Assembly: GCF_900091455.1 (NCBI RefSeq)
Contig: NZ_LT607412.1
Location: 4,650,001 to 4,714,000 of the forward strand
DNA length: 64,000 bases
Reading direction: 5' to 3'
DNA from: Micromonospora coriariae
GTDB taxonomy: Bacteria > Actinomycetota > Actinomycetes > Mycobacteriales > Micromonosporaceae
Translations under genes and position numbers: made by a program
Shown: in pieces, positions 36,236-45,898 of the stretch
How positions within the stretch are numbered: the stretch's first letter is position 1
Layout: each line of letters starts with the position of its first letter
Notes under the pieces: generated by a model
Database searches by the model: none
Told to the model about the DNA's origin: nothing
Seen by the model: the letters and a program-made list of their open reading frames with translations, nothing else

Positions 36236-37008
36236 TGAGCACCCTGGAGATCCGCGACCTGAAGGTGTCGGTCAAGCTGCCCGAGGGTGAGCTCAAGCCG
36301 ATCCTGTCGGGCGTCGACCTGACCGTCCGCTCCGGTGAGACCCACGCGATCATGGGCCCGAACGGCTCCGGCAAGTCCACCCTGGCGTACTCGATCGCCG
36401 GCCACCCCAAGTACGAGATCACCGGCGGCACGGTGACGCTCGACGGCGAGGACGTTCTCGCCATGACCGTCGACGAGCGGGCCCGCGCCGGCCTCTTCCT
36501 GGCCATGCAGTACCCGGTCGAGGTCCCCGGCGTCTCGGTGGCGAACTTCCTGCGCACCGCGAAGACCGCCATCGACGGCGAGGCCCCGAAGCTGCGCACC
36601 TGGGGCGGCGAGCTGCGCGGTGCCATGGAGCGCCTCCAGATGGACCCGGCGTTCGCCCAGCGCAACGTCAACGAGGGCTTCTCCGGCGGTGAGAAGAAGC
36701 GGCACGAGATCGTCCAGCTGGAGCTGCTCAAGCCGAAGATCGCGATCCTCGACGAGACCGACTCCGGCCTCGACGTGGACGCGCTGCGCGTGGTCAGCGA
36801 GGGCGTCAACCGGGTCCGCGACAACGGCGACACCGGCGTGCTGCTGATCACCCACTACACCCGGATCCTGCGCTACATCAAGCCGGACTTCGTGCACGTC
36901 TTCGTGGCCGGCCGGATCGTCGAGCAGGGCGGCCCGGAGCTGGCCGACAAGCTCGAGGCCGAGGGCTACGAGCGGTACGCCGCCGGGGCCGGCACGGCCA
37001 AGGCCTGA
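36235..37008 (+). CDS. sufC: Fe-S cluster assembly ATPase SufC
   Basis: SufC is the ABC-type ATPase that drives conformational change in SufBCD. The 257-residue protein begins at ATG 36235. It has Walker A GPNGSGKSTLAYSIAG, the Q-loop region, the signature FSGGEKKRHEIVQLELL and Walker B IAILDETDSGLDVDALRVVS, ending with the switch His in LLITHYTRIL. The SufC-specific KKRHEI sequence separates it from transport ATPases. sufS follows after 20 bases. Confidence 0.97.
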   Translation: MSTLEIRDLKVSVKLPEGELKPILSGVDLTVRSGETHAIMGPNGSGKSTLAYSIAGHPKYEITGGTVTLDGEDVLAMTVDERARAGLFLAMQYPVEVPGVSVANFLRTAKTAIDGEAPKLRTWGGELRGAMERLQMDPAFAQRNVNEGFSGGEKKRHEIVQLELLKPKIAILDETDSGLDVDALRVVSEGVNRVRDNGDTGVLLITHYTRILRYIKPDFVHVFVAGRIVEQGGPELADKLEAEGYERYAAGAGTAKA

Positions 37009-37028
37009 GCGGGAGAGGCGCTGCCGAG

Positions 37029-38333
37029 ATGACCAGCATCGCGATCCCCCCGGGGATGCCGCAGTACGACGACGTGCCGCGTTTCGACGTGGCCCGGGTG
37101 CGCGCCGACTTCCCGATCCTCGATCGGGAGATCAACGGGCACCCGCTGGTCTACCTCGACAGCGCCAACACCTCGCACAAGCCCCGGCAGGTGCTCGACG
37201 TGCTCGGGGAGCACTACGCGCGGCACAACGCCAACGTGTCGCGCTCGGTGCACACCCTCGGCACCGAGGCGACCGAGGCGTACGAGGGGGCGCGGGCCAA
37301 GGTCGCCGCGTTCCTCAACGCGTCGAGCCCGGACGAGGTGGTGTTCACCAAGAACTCCACCGAGGCGATCAACCTCGTGGCGTACGCGTTCTCCAACGCC
37401 TCGCTGCGCCCCGACGCCGACCCACGGTTCCGCCTCGGCCCCGGCGACGAGGTGGTGATCTCCGAGATGGAGCACCACTCGAACATCGTCCCGTGGCAGC
37501 TGCTCTGCGAGCGCACCGGCGCGACCCTGCGCTGGTTCCCGGTCACCGACCAGGGCCGGCTGGACGAGTCGGGCCTGGACGACCTGGTCACCGAGCGGAC
37601 GAAGATCGTCTCGCTGGTGCACGTGTCGAACATCCTCGGCACGATCAACGCCACGGCCCGGATCACCGCGCGGGTCCGTGAGGTGGGGGCGCTGCTGCTG
37701 CTGGACTGTTCGCAGTCGGTGCCGCACCTGCCCGTCGACGTGGTCGACCTGGACGCCGACTACATCGTCTTCACCGGGCACAAGATGTGCGGCCCGACCG
37801 GCGTCGGTGTGCTCTGGGGCCGGGCCGAGCTGCTGGCGGCGATGCCACCGGTGTTCGGCGGCGGCTCGATGATCGAGACGGTCACCATGGCCCGGTCGAC
37901 GTTCGCCGCTCCGCCGGCCCGGTTCGAGGCCGGGACCCCGCCGATCGCCGAGGCGGTCGCGCTCGGCGCGGCGGTGGACTACCTCACCGGGATCGGGATG
38001 CGGGCCATCCAGTGGCACGAGAAGGAGCTGACGGCGTACGCGCTGGAAGCCCTCGGATCGGTGCGCGACCTGCGGATCTTCGGCCCCACCGTGCCGGTGG
38101 GCCGGGGCGGCACCATCTCCTTCGCACTGGGTGACGTGCACCCGCACGACGTGGGTCAGGTGCTCGACTCGCTCGGTGTGCAGGTGCGGGTGGGCCACCA
38201 CTGCGCGAAGCCGGTGTGCAGCCGGTTCGGTGTCCCGGCGATGACCCGGGCCTCGTTCTACCTCTACACCACCACCGAGGAGATCGACGCTCTGGTGGCC
38301 GGTCTGGAGCAGGTGCGGAAGGTGTTCGACTGA
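37029..38333 (+). CDS. sufS: Cysteine desulfurase SufS
   Basis: SufS is the PLP enzyme that takes sulfur from cysteine for cluster assembly. The 434-residue protein starts at ATG 37029. The PLP-binding Lys252 lies in FTGHKMCGPTGVGVLWG, the N-terminal fold I motif is VYLDSANTSHKPRQVLDVL, and the catalytic Cys392 is in VGHHCAKPVCSRFGVPAMTR. The short active-site loop around that Cys is that of the group II (SufS) class, which needs SufU or SufE. The stop overlaps the sufU start (TGATG). Confidence 0.97.
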   Translation: MTSIAIPPGMPQYDDVPRFDVARVRADFPILDREINGHPLVYLDSANTSHKPRQVLDVLGEHYARHNANVSRSVHTLGTEATEAYEGARAKVAAFLNASSPDEVVFTKNSTEAINLVAYAFSNASLRPDADPRFRLGPGDEVVISEMEHHSNIVPWQLLCERTGATLRWFPVTDQGRLDESGLDDLVTERTKIVSLVHVSNILGTINATARITARVREVGALLLLDCSQSVPHLPVDVVDLDADYIVFTGHKMCGPTGVGVLWGRAELLAAMPPVFGGGSMIETVTMARSTFAAPPARFEAGTPPIAEAVALGAAVDYLTGIGMRAIQWHEKELTAYALEALGSVRDLRIFGPTVPVGRGGTISFALGDVHPHDVGQVLDSLGVQVRVGHHCAKPVCSRFGVPAMTRASFYLYTTTEEIDALVAGLEQVRKVFD

Positions 38334-38806
38334 TGCAACTCGACCAGCTCTACCAGGAGATCATCCTGGATCACTACAAGCATCCGCACGGGCGTGGCCT
38401 GCGCGACGCCGCCGACGCGGACGACCAGGTCGCCGAGGCGCACCACGTCAACCCGACCTGCGGCGACGAGGTCACCGTCCGGGTGGCCACCGACGGCGCG
38501 GTGCTGCACGATATCTCGTACGACGGGATGGGCTGTTCGATCAGCCAGGCGTCGGCGAGCGTGCTGCACGAGTTGCTGCGTGGTCGGGGCGCCGGGGAAG
38601 CTTTCGAGGTGCACGAGGCGTTCGTCGAGTTGATGTCCGGCCGTGGCCAGGTCACGCCGGACGAGGACGTGCTCGGTGACGGGGTGGCTTTCGCGGGTGT
38701 GGCCCGCTACCCCGCTCGGGTCAAGTGCGCGCTGCTGCCGTGGATGGCGTTCAAGGACGCCGCGGCACGCGCCGGTGTGGGCGTGAGCCCGGAGGTGAAG
38801 GCATGA
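38333..38806 (+). CDS. sufU: Sulfur relay protein SufU
   Basis: SufU is an IscU-like zinc protein that accepts persulfide from SufS in Gram-positive bacteria. The 157-residue protein starts at ATG 38333. The three conserved cysteines and the Asp are present: NPTCGDEV (Cys and Asp), GMGCSISQASASVL and RVKCALLPWMAF. An insertion between the second and third Cys, typical of SufU and absent from IscU, includes GRGQVTPDEDVLGDGVAFAG. The stop overlaps the next ATG by four bases. Confidence 0.95.
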   Translation: MQLDQLYQEIILDHYKHPHGRGLRDAADADDQVAEAHHVNPTCGDEVTVRVATDGAVLHDISYDGMGCSISQASASVLHELLRGRGAGEAFEVHEAFVELMSGRGQVTPDEDVLGDGVAFAGVARYPARVKCALLPWMAFKDAAARAGVGVSPEVKA

Positions 38807-39264
38807 GCAGCGAGAACACGGCTACCGAAGCGACGCCCGAGGCTGGTGACGCCACGGCGTCGCAGACCGGTGCCGCGACGACCGACGGTGTCGCGGCGCC
38901 GGGTGCCGGCGAGACCGCCGCCCCGGCGACCGGCGTCAGCAAGGCGATGATCGCCGACATCGAGGAGGCGATGAAGGACGTCGTCGACCCGGAGCTCGGC
39001 ATCAACGTGGTCGACCTGGGCCTGGTGTACGGGGTGCACGTCGACGACGAGAACGTCGCGACCCTGGACATGACGCTCACCTCGGCGGCCTGCCCGTTGA
39101 CCGACGTGATCGAGGACCAGGCCCGACAGGCGCTGACCACCGGGCCCGGCGGCGGCCTGGTCAACGACATCCGGATCAACTGGGTGTGGCTCCCGCCGTG
39201 GGGGCCCGACAAGATCACCGACGAGGGTCGGGACCAGCTCCGTTCCCTCGGCTTCAACGTCTGA
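38803..39264 (+). CDS. SufT-like metal-sulfur cluster assembly factor (DUF59/MIP18 family)
   Basis: The 153-residue protein closes the SUF operon. A disordered Ala/Thr-rich N-terminus of about 47 residues precedes a MIP18/DUF59 domain: IADIEEAMKDVVDPELGINV, VDLGLVYGVHV and the conserved Cys in LTSAACPLTDVIEDQARQAL. Such proteins help mature or deliver iron-sulfur clusters. The start at ATG 38803 is supported by ggaggtgaaggc and a four-base overlap with sufU. A strong hairpin follows. Confidence 0.92.
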   Translation: MSSENTATEATPEAGDATASQTGAATTDGVAAPGAGETAAPATGVSKAMIADIEEAMKDVVDPELGINVVDLGLVYGVHVDDENVATLDMTLTSAACPLTDVIEDQARQALTTGPGGGLVNDIRINWVWLPPWGPDKITDEGRDQLRSLGFNV

Positions 39265-39284
39265 GCCGACTCCGGTTGGCAGCA

Positions 39285-39319
39285 TCGAGCGCGGTACCCG
39301 TCACGGGTGCCGCGCTCGA
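39285..39319 (+). terminator. Terminator of the SUF operon
   Basis: A 16-bp stem (TCGAGCGCGGTACCCG and its partner, one T-G pair) with a TCA loop begins 21 bases after the last SUF gene. Confidence 0.8.
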
Positions 39320-39521
39320 CGCGTTCCCGCCGCGCCCCGCGCGGGTGCGGGTGCGGGGCACGTGGTGGTGCGGCGGAAATGCGCTGGCGTGGGATGGAGT
39401 GGGCCACCCAGGATGAGCGCATGATCGAGGCGTACCGGATGCAGCTTCCTGTCGGCGCGGCCATTGCCGAGCGCCGACAGCGCGTGCTTCCCCGTCGCGC
39501 CTCGACCCGGCGCCGACGACC

Positions 39522-40145
39522 GTGACCGGGGCGTTCCTCGCCGGCCTCGTGGCCGGTTACGGCGTCGCGATCCCGGTCGGGGCGATCGCGGTACTCATCC
39601 TGGGGCTCAGTGCCCGTACCTCGTTCCGGGTCGGCGCGGCCGGGGCGCTGGGCGTCGCGACCGCCGACGGCCTGTATGCCGCTGTCGCCGCCGTCGCTGG
39701 TGCGGCTGTGGCGGGCGTCGTCGAGCCGGTGGCCGGCCCACTGCGGATGGTGGCCGCCGCGGTGCTGCTCGCGCTGGCCGCGCACACCGCGTGGCGCGCC
39801 CTGCGGCCCGCGCCGGTGACCGGTGCGCGGAGCCGTCGCGGGCTGGACACCCCGTTGCGCGCCTTCGCCGGCATTCTGGCGCTGACACTGCTCAACCCGG
39901 CGACGGTGGTCTACTTCGCCGCGTTGGTGCTCGGCCGGGGCGACGCCGCCGATCCGGGTGTGTCGACGGCCGTGCTGTTCGTGCTCGGCGCGTTCATGGC
40001 ATCGGCGAGCTGGCAGCTGCTCATCGCCGGCGGCGGCACCCTGGTCGGCCGGATCCTCACCGGCACCCGCGGCCGGCGGGCCATCGCCATCACGTCCAGC
40101 GCCATCATCACCATCCTGGCCCTGACCGTCCTCCTCTCCACCTGA
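39522..40145 (+). CDS. LysE/RhtB-type amino-acid exporter
   Basis: The 207-residue membrane protein starts at GTG 39522. It has about six hydrophobic helices (for example GLVAGYGVAIPVGAIAVLIL; MVAAAVLLALAAHTAWRALR; AITSSAIITILALTVLLS) and the LysE-family pattern of a Pro/Gly-rich first helix and LTLLNPATVVYFAALVLGRG near the middle. Family members export amino acids or related metabolites; the substrate is not evident. A possible 34-codon frame (39421-39525) overlaps its start by four bases. Confidence 0.85.
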   Translation: MTGAFLAGLVAGYGVAIPVGAIAVLILGLSARTSFRVGAAGALGVATADGLYAAVAAVAGAAVAGVVEPVAGPLRMVAAAVLLALAAHTAWRALRPAPVTGARSRRGLDTPLRAFAGILALTLLNPATVVYFAALVLGRGDAADPGVSTAVLFVLGAFMASASWQLLIAGGGTLVGRILTGTRGRRAIAITSSAIITILALTVLLST

Positions 40146-40156
40146 CGCCCCCGCCA

Positions 40157-40227
40157 CCTCCGCTGATCATGAAGTTAGCGTCGTCGATCCCGGCGTGTCG
40201 TGACGCTAACTTCATGATCAGCGGAGG
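40157..40227. repeat. Long inverted repeat, 26-bp perfect arms
   Basis: Arms at 40157-40182 and 40202-40227 match at all 26 positions and begin CCTCCGCTGATCATGAAGTT; the 19-base loop is 40183-40201. It lies between two genes on the same strand, 12 bases after the LysE gene stop and 42 before the next start. It can act as a terminator, but the AT-rich arm core (TGATCATGAAGTTAGCG) and arm length look more like a dispersed palindromic element. Confidence 0.85.
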
Positions 40228-40268
40228 GGGCGGCGCGGGGGTGGGCGGTGGTGCCGTAGGTTCGGGGG

Positions 40269-40955
40269 ATGTCTAGCCGACCTGCTGCCGGTGGTGGGCG
40301 CTGGGTCGAGGTTGATCCGGCTCGGCTCGGTCGCTGGGTCGAGGGCTTCGCCGAACGGCACGGTCCGCCCACCGTGACTGCCCAGGGGTACGGTCTGCTG
40401 CTCACCGCCCCCGACGGCGCCACCGCGGAGCTGCACGCCCCGCCCGGCGCCGCCGGCGACCTGAGTGCGTCTGCCGGCACGAAAGTCGGCGGGGACCTGG
40501 CGGGCTTTCTCGCCGCCGCCGCCGCGCCACGGCGGATCGGCCTGTTGCTGGCGCGCAAGAGCGCGGTGGCCGTGGGCGTCGCGGCGGGGGAGGACCTCGT
40601 AATCTCCAAGGTGGACAGCCGCTACGTGCAGGGCCGTACCGCCGCTGGTGGCTGGTCCCAGCACCGCTTCGCCCGTCGGCGGGACAACCAGGCGAAGGCC
40701 GCTCTCGGCGAGGCGGTCGAGTTGGCGGTACGGCTGCTGCTGCCGGAGGCCGGCACGCTCGACGCCGTGGTGGCCGGCGGTGACCGGCGCACGGTCGACG
40801 GCATCCTCACCGATCGGCGCCTGGCCCCGCTCGCCGCGCTGCGGGCCGACCGGCTGCTCGACGTTCCCGAGCCCCGACACGCCGTGCTGGTCGCCGCGGT
40901 GGCGGCCGCCCGGGCCGTCCGCGTCCTGGTCCGCGATCCCGCCCCGTCCGACTGA
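40269..40955 (+). CDS. acVLRF1-family peptidyl-tRNA hydrolase (ribosome rescue candidate)
   Basis: The 228-residue protein matches the actinobacterial VLRF1 family, relatives of eRF1 and of Vms1/ANKZF1 that release stalled peptidyl-tRNA. The N-terminal wing starts GGRWVEVDPARLGRWVEGFA. The central catalytic region reads VQGRTAAGGWSQHRFARRRD, with the conserved Gln followed by basic residues that corresponds to the active loop of the family, and DNQAKAAL comes next. The start at ATG 40269 gives a full-length protein. It stands alone, which fits a general rescue role. Function is inferred from family resemblance. Confidence 0.82.
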   Translation: MSSRPAAGGGRWVEVDPARLGRWVEGFAERHGPPTVTAQGYGLLLTAPDGATAELHAPPGAAGDLSASAGTKVGGDLAGFLAAAAAPRRIGLLLARKSAVAVGVAAGEDLVISKVDSRYVQGRTAAGGWSQHRFARRRDNQAKAALGEAVELAVRLLLPEAGTLDAVVAGGDRRTVDGILTDRRLAPLAALRADRLLDVPEPRHAVLVAAVAAARAVRVLVRDPAPSD

Positions 40956-41006
40956 CCCTGCCGTGACGAGTGGTGCGGGAAGCATCCGAGAACCTTGTCA
41001 CGCGAA

Positions 41007-41044
41007 GGGCGCCCCGACGGTCGGTACCGGCCGTCGAGGCGCCC
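41007..41044. terminator. Bidirectional terminator between convergent genes
   Basis: Arms of 14 bases (GGGCGCCCCGACGG with its complement, one mismatch) flank a 10-base loop, between the acVLRF1 gene and the zinc peptidase. Confidence 0.75.
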
Positions 41045-41063
41045 GAGTCGGCGCGGCGGACCG

Positions 41064-41984
41064 TCAGAGCTGGTTGGTGCCGAAGGTGTCGCAGACCTTC
41101 GGGTCGCCGCGGTCGTAGCCCTGGGTGAACCAGCGCTTGCGCTGCTCGGACGTGCCGTGGGTGAACTGGTCGGGGTTGACCCGCCCGCCGGAGCGCTCCT
41201 GGATGCTGTCGTCGCCGATCGCCTCGGCGGCCTGCACGGCCTCGCTGATGTCTGCCTGGGTGATGGACTTGAACAGCGGTTCCTGGCCGGTCTTGTCCTT
41301 GCTCTCGGTGGCGTGCCTGGCCCAGGCGCCGGCGTAGCAGTCGGCCTGCAACTCCAGCCGTACAGAGGCGGAGCGGGGGCCGCTCTGGTCGCCCTGGCCG
41401 GCCTTCGCGTTTGTGCCGAGCAGGTTCTGGATGTGGTGTCCATACTCGTGGGCGAGCACGTAGGGCTGAGCGAACTCACCCTTGGCGCCGAACCGGGAGG
41501 CCAGCTCGTCGTAGAAGCTCAGGTCGATGTACACCTGCTTGTCGGCGGGGCAGTAGAACGGGCCGACGCCCGAGTCGGCCTGCCCGCAGCCGGTGCTCAC
41601 GGCGGCCTGGAAGAAGTTGGTGTCGGTCGGCTCGTACTTTCCGTTGCCCAGCTCCGGGTACGCCTTCTGCCAGTAGGCCTGGATGCTGTTGACGTAGAGC
41701 GCGTTGCGGCAGCGCGCGTCGTCGAGACGTTCGGGGTTGTCGCGGGAGCACAACTGCTCCAGGTCGGTGCCGCCGGCCTGACCGCCCTCGTCGCCGTTGG
41801 TCACGGCGTTGAGGCCGAAGCCGCCGCCGAGCAGCGCGATGAGCACGGCCACCACGATGCCGATGATGCCGCCTCGACCGCCGCCTCCGGGGATCGGGAT
41901 GCCGAAGCCGCCGCCAGATCCGCCGCCGCGGCCCACGTCGTTGACCTGGGAGGTGTCGATTTCGGCCCGCTCGTTGAGTTCCAT
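41064..41984 (-). CDS. YpfJ-like neutral zinc metallopeptidase, membrane-anchored
   Basis: From ATG 41984 (MELNERAEIDTSQVNDVGRG) the protein has 306 residues. A Gly-rich cytoplasmic N-terminus precedes one membrane helix (GGIIGIVVAVLIALLGGGFG, about residues 38-57). The outer domain has the zinc motif HEYGHHIQNLLG and a downstream LQADCYAGAWARH that supplies the third ligand, both diagnostic for the YpfJ/UPF0042-independent neutral zinc metallopeptidase group. CYAGAW and QRKRWFTQGYDRGDPKVCDTF are also family features. The physiological substrate is unknown. The frame is open upstream, but homology begins at MELNERA. Confidence 0.92.
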   Translation of the reverse strand: MELNERAEIDTSQVNDVGRGGGSGGGFGIPIPGGGGRGGIIGIVVAVLIALLGGGFGLNAVTNGDEGGQAGGTDLEQLCSRDNPERLDDARCRNALYVNSIQAYWQKAYPELGNGKYEPTDTNFFQAAVSTGCGQADSGVGPFYCPADKQVYIDLSFYDELASRFGAKGEFAQPYVLAHEYGHHIQNLLGTNAKAGQGDQSGPRSASVRLELQADCYAGAWARHATESKDKTGQEPLFKSITQADISEAVQAAEAIGDDSIQERSGGRVNPDQFTHGTSEQRKRWFTQGYDRGDPKVCDTFGTNQL

Positions 41985-42246
41985 GCTGACCCCGATCGCC
42001 GTATGCCGGTGAGTGTCTTTATGTGTCGTTTCGTCCATCGAGTGCCGGACCGGGTCCGGACATCCGGTCCGGTACCCGATGATCTTGATCGGTAATCCGG
42101 GAGGGGCACCCGGGAGCGCCCGGTACACTGGTTGGGTGCTGCGCTGCGAAGGCTGAACCGCCCCGCGCCGCCGGGCCCCTTGAGCCCGCCGGCCGTTTCG
42201 CGTGCCCCGAGTCAGCCTTCCAGACCCCGAGAGCGAGCCCGAAGAA

Positions 42247-43851
<1,605 letters not shown>

Positions 43852-43870
43852 CCGCTCCCGGTCGCCGCAC

Positions 43871-43923
43871 GTAAGGAAGGGCCCCTTCTTATCGCCTCGC
43901 GATAAGAAGGGGCCCTTCCTTAC
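43871..43923. terminator. Long palindromic terminator between the ABC-F gene and cadD-like gene
   Basis: Perfect 25-bp arms beginning GTAAGGAAGGGCCCCTTCTT flank a CTC loop between two convergent genes. The first part of the arm is shared with the palindrome at 19819-19868, while the inner part differs. Confidence 0.88.
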
Positions 43924-43936
43924 ACACCGGCCGCGC

Positions 43937-44566
43937 TCAGCCGAGCAGGTCGACCAGCCGGCCGAGCACGCCGGAGCCGACCAGGATCACCACCCCGATG
44001 CCGACGAAGATCGCCGGCACCAGCCAGTGGCCGGCGCGTTCGACCAGCCGGACAGTCCCGGGGTGCCCGCCCAGCCAGGCCGCGGCGGCGCACCACAGCG
44101 CGATGAGCAGCACGAAGACCAGCAGGAAGACCGCGCTGTCGGCGGGGCCGAGGGCCCGGAACACGGGTACGTAGACGGCCACGTTGTCGGCGCCGTTCGC
44201 GATCGTCACCCCCGCCACCCCGAGTGTGGAGGCCACCACGACGGGTTCCTCGTCGCCGTCACGGTGGACGAGGGCGCGGATCCCGAGCGCGATCGGCAGC
44301 AGCCCGAGCAGCCCGGTCCACGGGTCGGGCACCACCAGCAGGCCCGCGGCGACCACCACGCTGGCCAGCGCCAGCGTGCCGATGCCGAGGTACTGCCCGG
44401 CCACGATCTGCCGGGCCCGCGGTCGGCCGGTGCGCCGGGCGGTGACGAAGAACAGCGTCAGGATGACGATGTCGTCGATGTCGGTGGCCGCGAAGACCAC
44501 GGCCGCCCCGGCGGCGGTGCCCAACAGGTCGATCACGACCGCAGGGTACGGGTCGTCGACGGGCAT
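43937..44566 (-). CDS. CadD-like cadmium resistance / cation transporter
   Basis: The 209-residue membrane protein has six or so hydrophobic helices and the CadD-family start GTAAGAAVVFAATDIDDIVI, with the paired acidic residues in the first helix. The second repeat has GVTIANGADNVAVYVPVFRA, which matches the family's conserved NGxDNxxVYxP signature. Relatives give cadmium resistance or act as threonine/cation exporters in the LysE superfamily; the substrate here is not established. The start may be ATG 44566 or GTG 44536; the latter has TACCCT six bases upstream, fitting a leaderless transcript. Confidence 0.85.
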   Translation of the reverse strand: MPVDDPYPAVVIDLLGTAAGAAVVFAATDIDDIVILTLFFVTARRTGRPRARQIVAGQYLGIGTLALASVVVAAGLLVVPDPWTGLLGLLPIALGIRALVHRDGDEEPVVVASTLGVAGVTIANGADNVAVYVPVFRALGPADSAVFLLVFVLLIALWCAAAAWLGGHPGTVRLVERAGHWLVPAIFVGIGVVILVGSGVLGRLVDLLG

Positions 44567-44755
44567 CGTCGCACGGCGATGATGGTACGCCCGGCCGGTG
44601 CGACGGGACCGATCGCCAGGATCACTCTATCGGGAAGCTGACATTGCATAGCGTGTCGGTTGGCGAAGAGTTGATATCTGGCGCATGATCGTTCGAGGCG
44701 GTCTAATAGGTGGGACCGTATCCGAACCGCACAGTCTGGGACGTGAGGACACAGC

Positions 44756-44983
44756 ATGGCAGCCACTGGCACAGCCACCAGCACTGAGAAGGGTCGCCGG
44801 ATCATCGGAGCCGAGCGTCAGACGCTCGCCAAGGACCTGGTAAAGCGGTACACCTCGGGGGAGAGCATCCGCGCGCTCGCGGCCTCGACCGGCCGTTCCT
44901 ACGGGTTCATCCACCGAGTGCTCACCGAGTCCGGGGTGCAGCTGCGCCAGCGCGGCGGTGCCCGGCGCCGCAAGAAGGCGTGA
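44756..44983 (+). CDS. Small helix-turn-helix DNA-binding protein, Gbn-like
   Basis: The 75-residue basic protein has one helix-turn-helix (GESIRALAASTGRSYGFIHR) and a basic tail (GGARRRKKA). It is preceded by a ribosome-binding site, gaggacacagc. The composition and order (AERQTLAKDLVKRYTSGESI, then HTH, then RQRGGAR) match a very conserved actinobacterial family. I believe this family includes Gbn (SCO1839), a GATC-binding nucleoid-associated protein of Streptomyces. That identity is from memory of the family and of its neighbourhood (an enoyl-CoA hydratase gene next to it), not from a search. Several GATC sites lie upstream. Confidence 0.8.
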   Translation: MAATGTATSTEKGRRIIGAERQTLAKDLVKRYTSGESIRALAASTGRSYGFIHRVLTESGVQLRQRGGARRRKKA

Positions 44984-45029
44984 CCCGCCCCCCAGCGTCG
45001 TCCGACAGCGCCGCTCCCCGGGCCGCCCG

Positions 45030-45797
45030 GTGACCGCCGAGGCGACCGGGGTTCGGCTGACCTGCGACGGGCCGGTTGCCACTGTGACGTTGTGCCGGCC
45101 CGACGTGCTCAACGCCCAGACCCCCGCGATGTGGCGGGCGATGAGCGACTTCTCCCGCGACCTGCCCGGTGACGTGCGGGTGGTCGTCGTCCGGGGCGAG
45201 GGGCGTGCCTTCTCCGCCGGTCTCGACCTCTCCGTGGCCGGCGCTTCCGGCCCGGGGTCCTTCGCCGAGCTGGCCACGCTGCCCGAGCAGGAGTGCGCGG
45301 CCCGGATCGCCGAGTTCCAGGCCGGTTTCACGTGGCTGCACCGCCCGGACGTCATCTCTGTGGCGGCCGTGCAGGGTCACGCGATCGGCGCCGGGTTCCA
45401 GCTCGCGCTCGCCTGTGACCTGCGGGTCCTGACCACCGACGCGAAGCTGTCGATGGCCGAGGTGACCCTCGGTCTGGTGCCCGACCTGGCCGGCACGAAG
45501 CGGCTCGTCGAGCTGGTCGGCTATGCCCGGGCGCTGGAGATCTGCGCGACCGGCCGTCGGATCGACGCCGCCGAGGCGGACCGGATCGGGCTGGCCACCC
45601 TTGTCGTGCCGCCGACCGAGCTGGACGGCGCGGTCGGTGACCTGACCGCCGGCCTGCTCGCCGGCGCCCGTGACGCGGTGGTGGAGATCAAGGCGTTGCT
45701 CGCGGGGGCGCCCGGGCGGTCGCACGCCGACCAGCAGCGCGCCGAGCGGGAGGCACAGACCCGCCGGCTGCGCGACCTCGCCGGCCAGGGAGAATAG
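45030..45797 (+). CDS. Enoyl-CoA hydratase/isomerase family protein
   Basis: From GTG 45030 (VTAEATGVRLTCDGPVATVT) the protein has 255 residues and a crotonase fold. Oxyanion-hole segments are GRAFSAGLDLSVAG and VAAVQGHAIGAGFQLALACD. Positions that hold the catalytic Glu in true hydratases read AEVTLGLVPDLAGTKRLVEL, with Glu retained in MAEVTLG and Asp in PDLAGT. It is therefore a plausible hydratase or isomerase, substrate unknown. It begins 47 bases after the small DNA-binding protein and may be co-transcribed with it. Confidence 0.88.
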   Translation: MTAEATGVRLTCDGPVATVTLCRPDVLNAQTPAMWRAMSDFSRDLPGDVRVVVVRGEGRAFSAGLDLSVAGASGPGSFAELATLPEQECAARIAEFQAGFTWLHRPDVISVAAVQGHAIGAGFQLALACDLRVLTTDAKLSMAEVTLGLVPDLAGTKRLVELVGYARALEICATGRRIDAAEADRIGLATLVVPPTELDGAVGDLTAGLLAGARDAVVEIKALLAGAPGRSHADQQRAEREAQTRRLRDLAGQGE

Positions 45798-45898
45798 TAA
45801 GGACCGTACGGGAAGATCCGGGTTACGACCGAGGTTGTCACAGTCGTCGGGAGAATTGGCCTGACGATGAGGTCTGCCCGACGACCCGGAGGTGAGCG

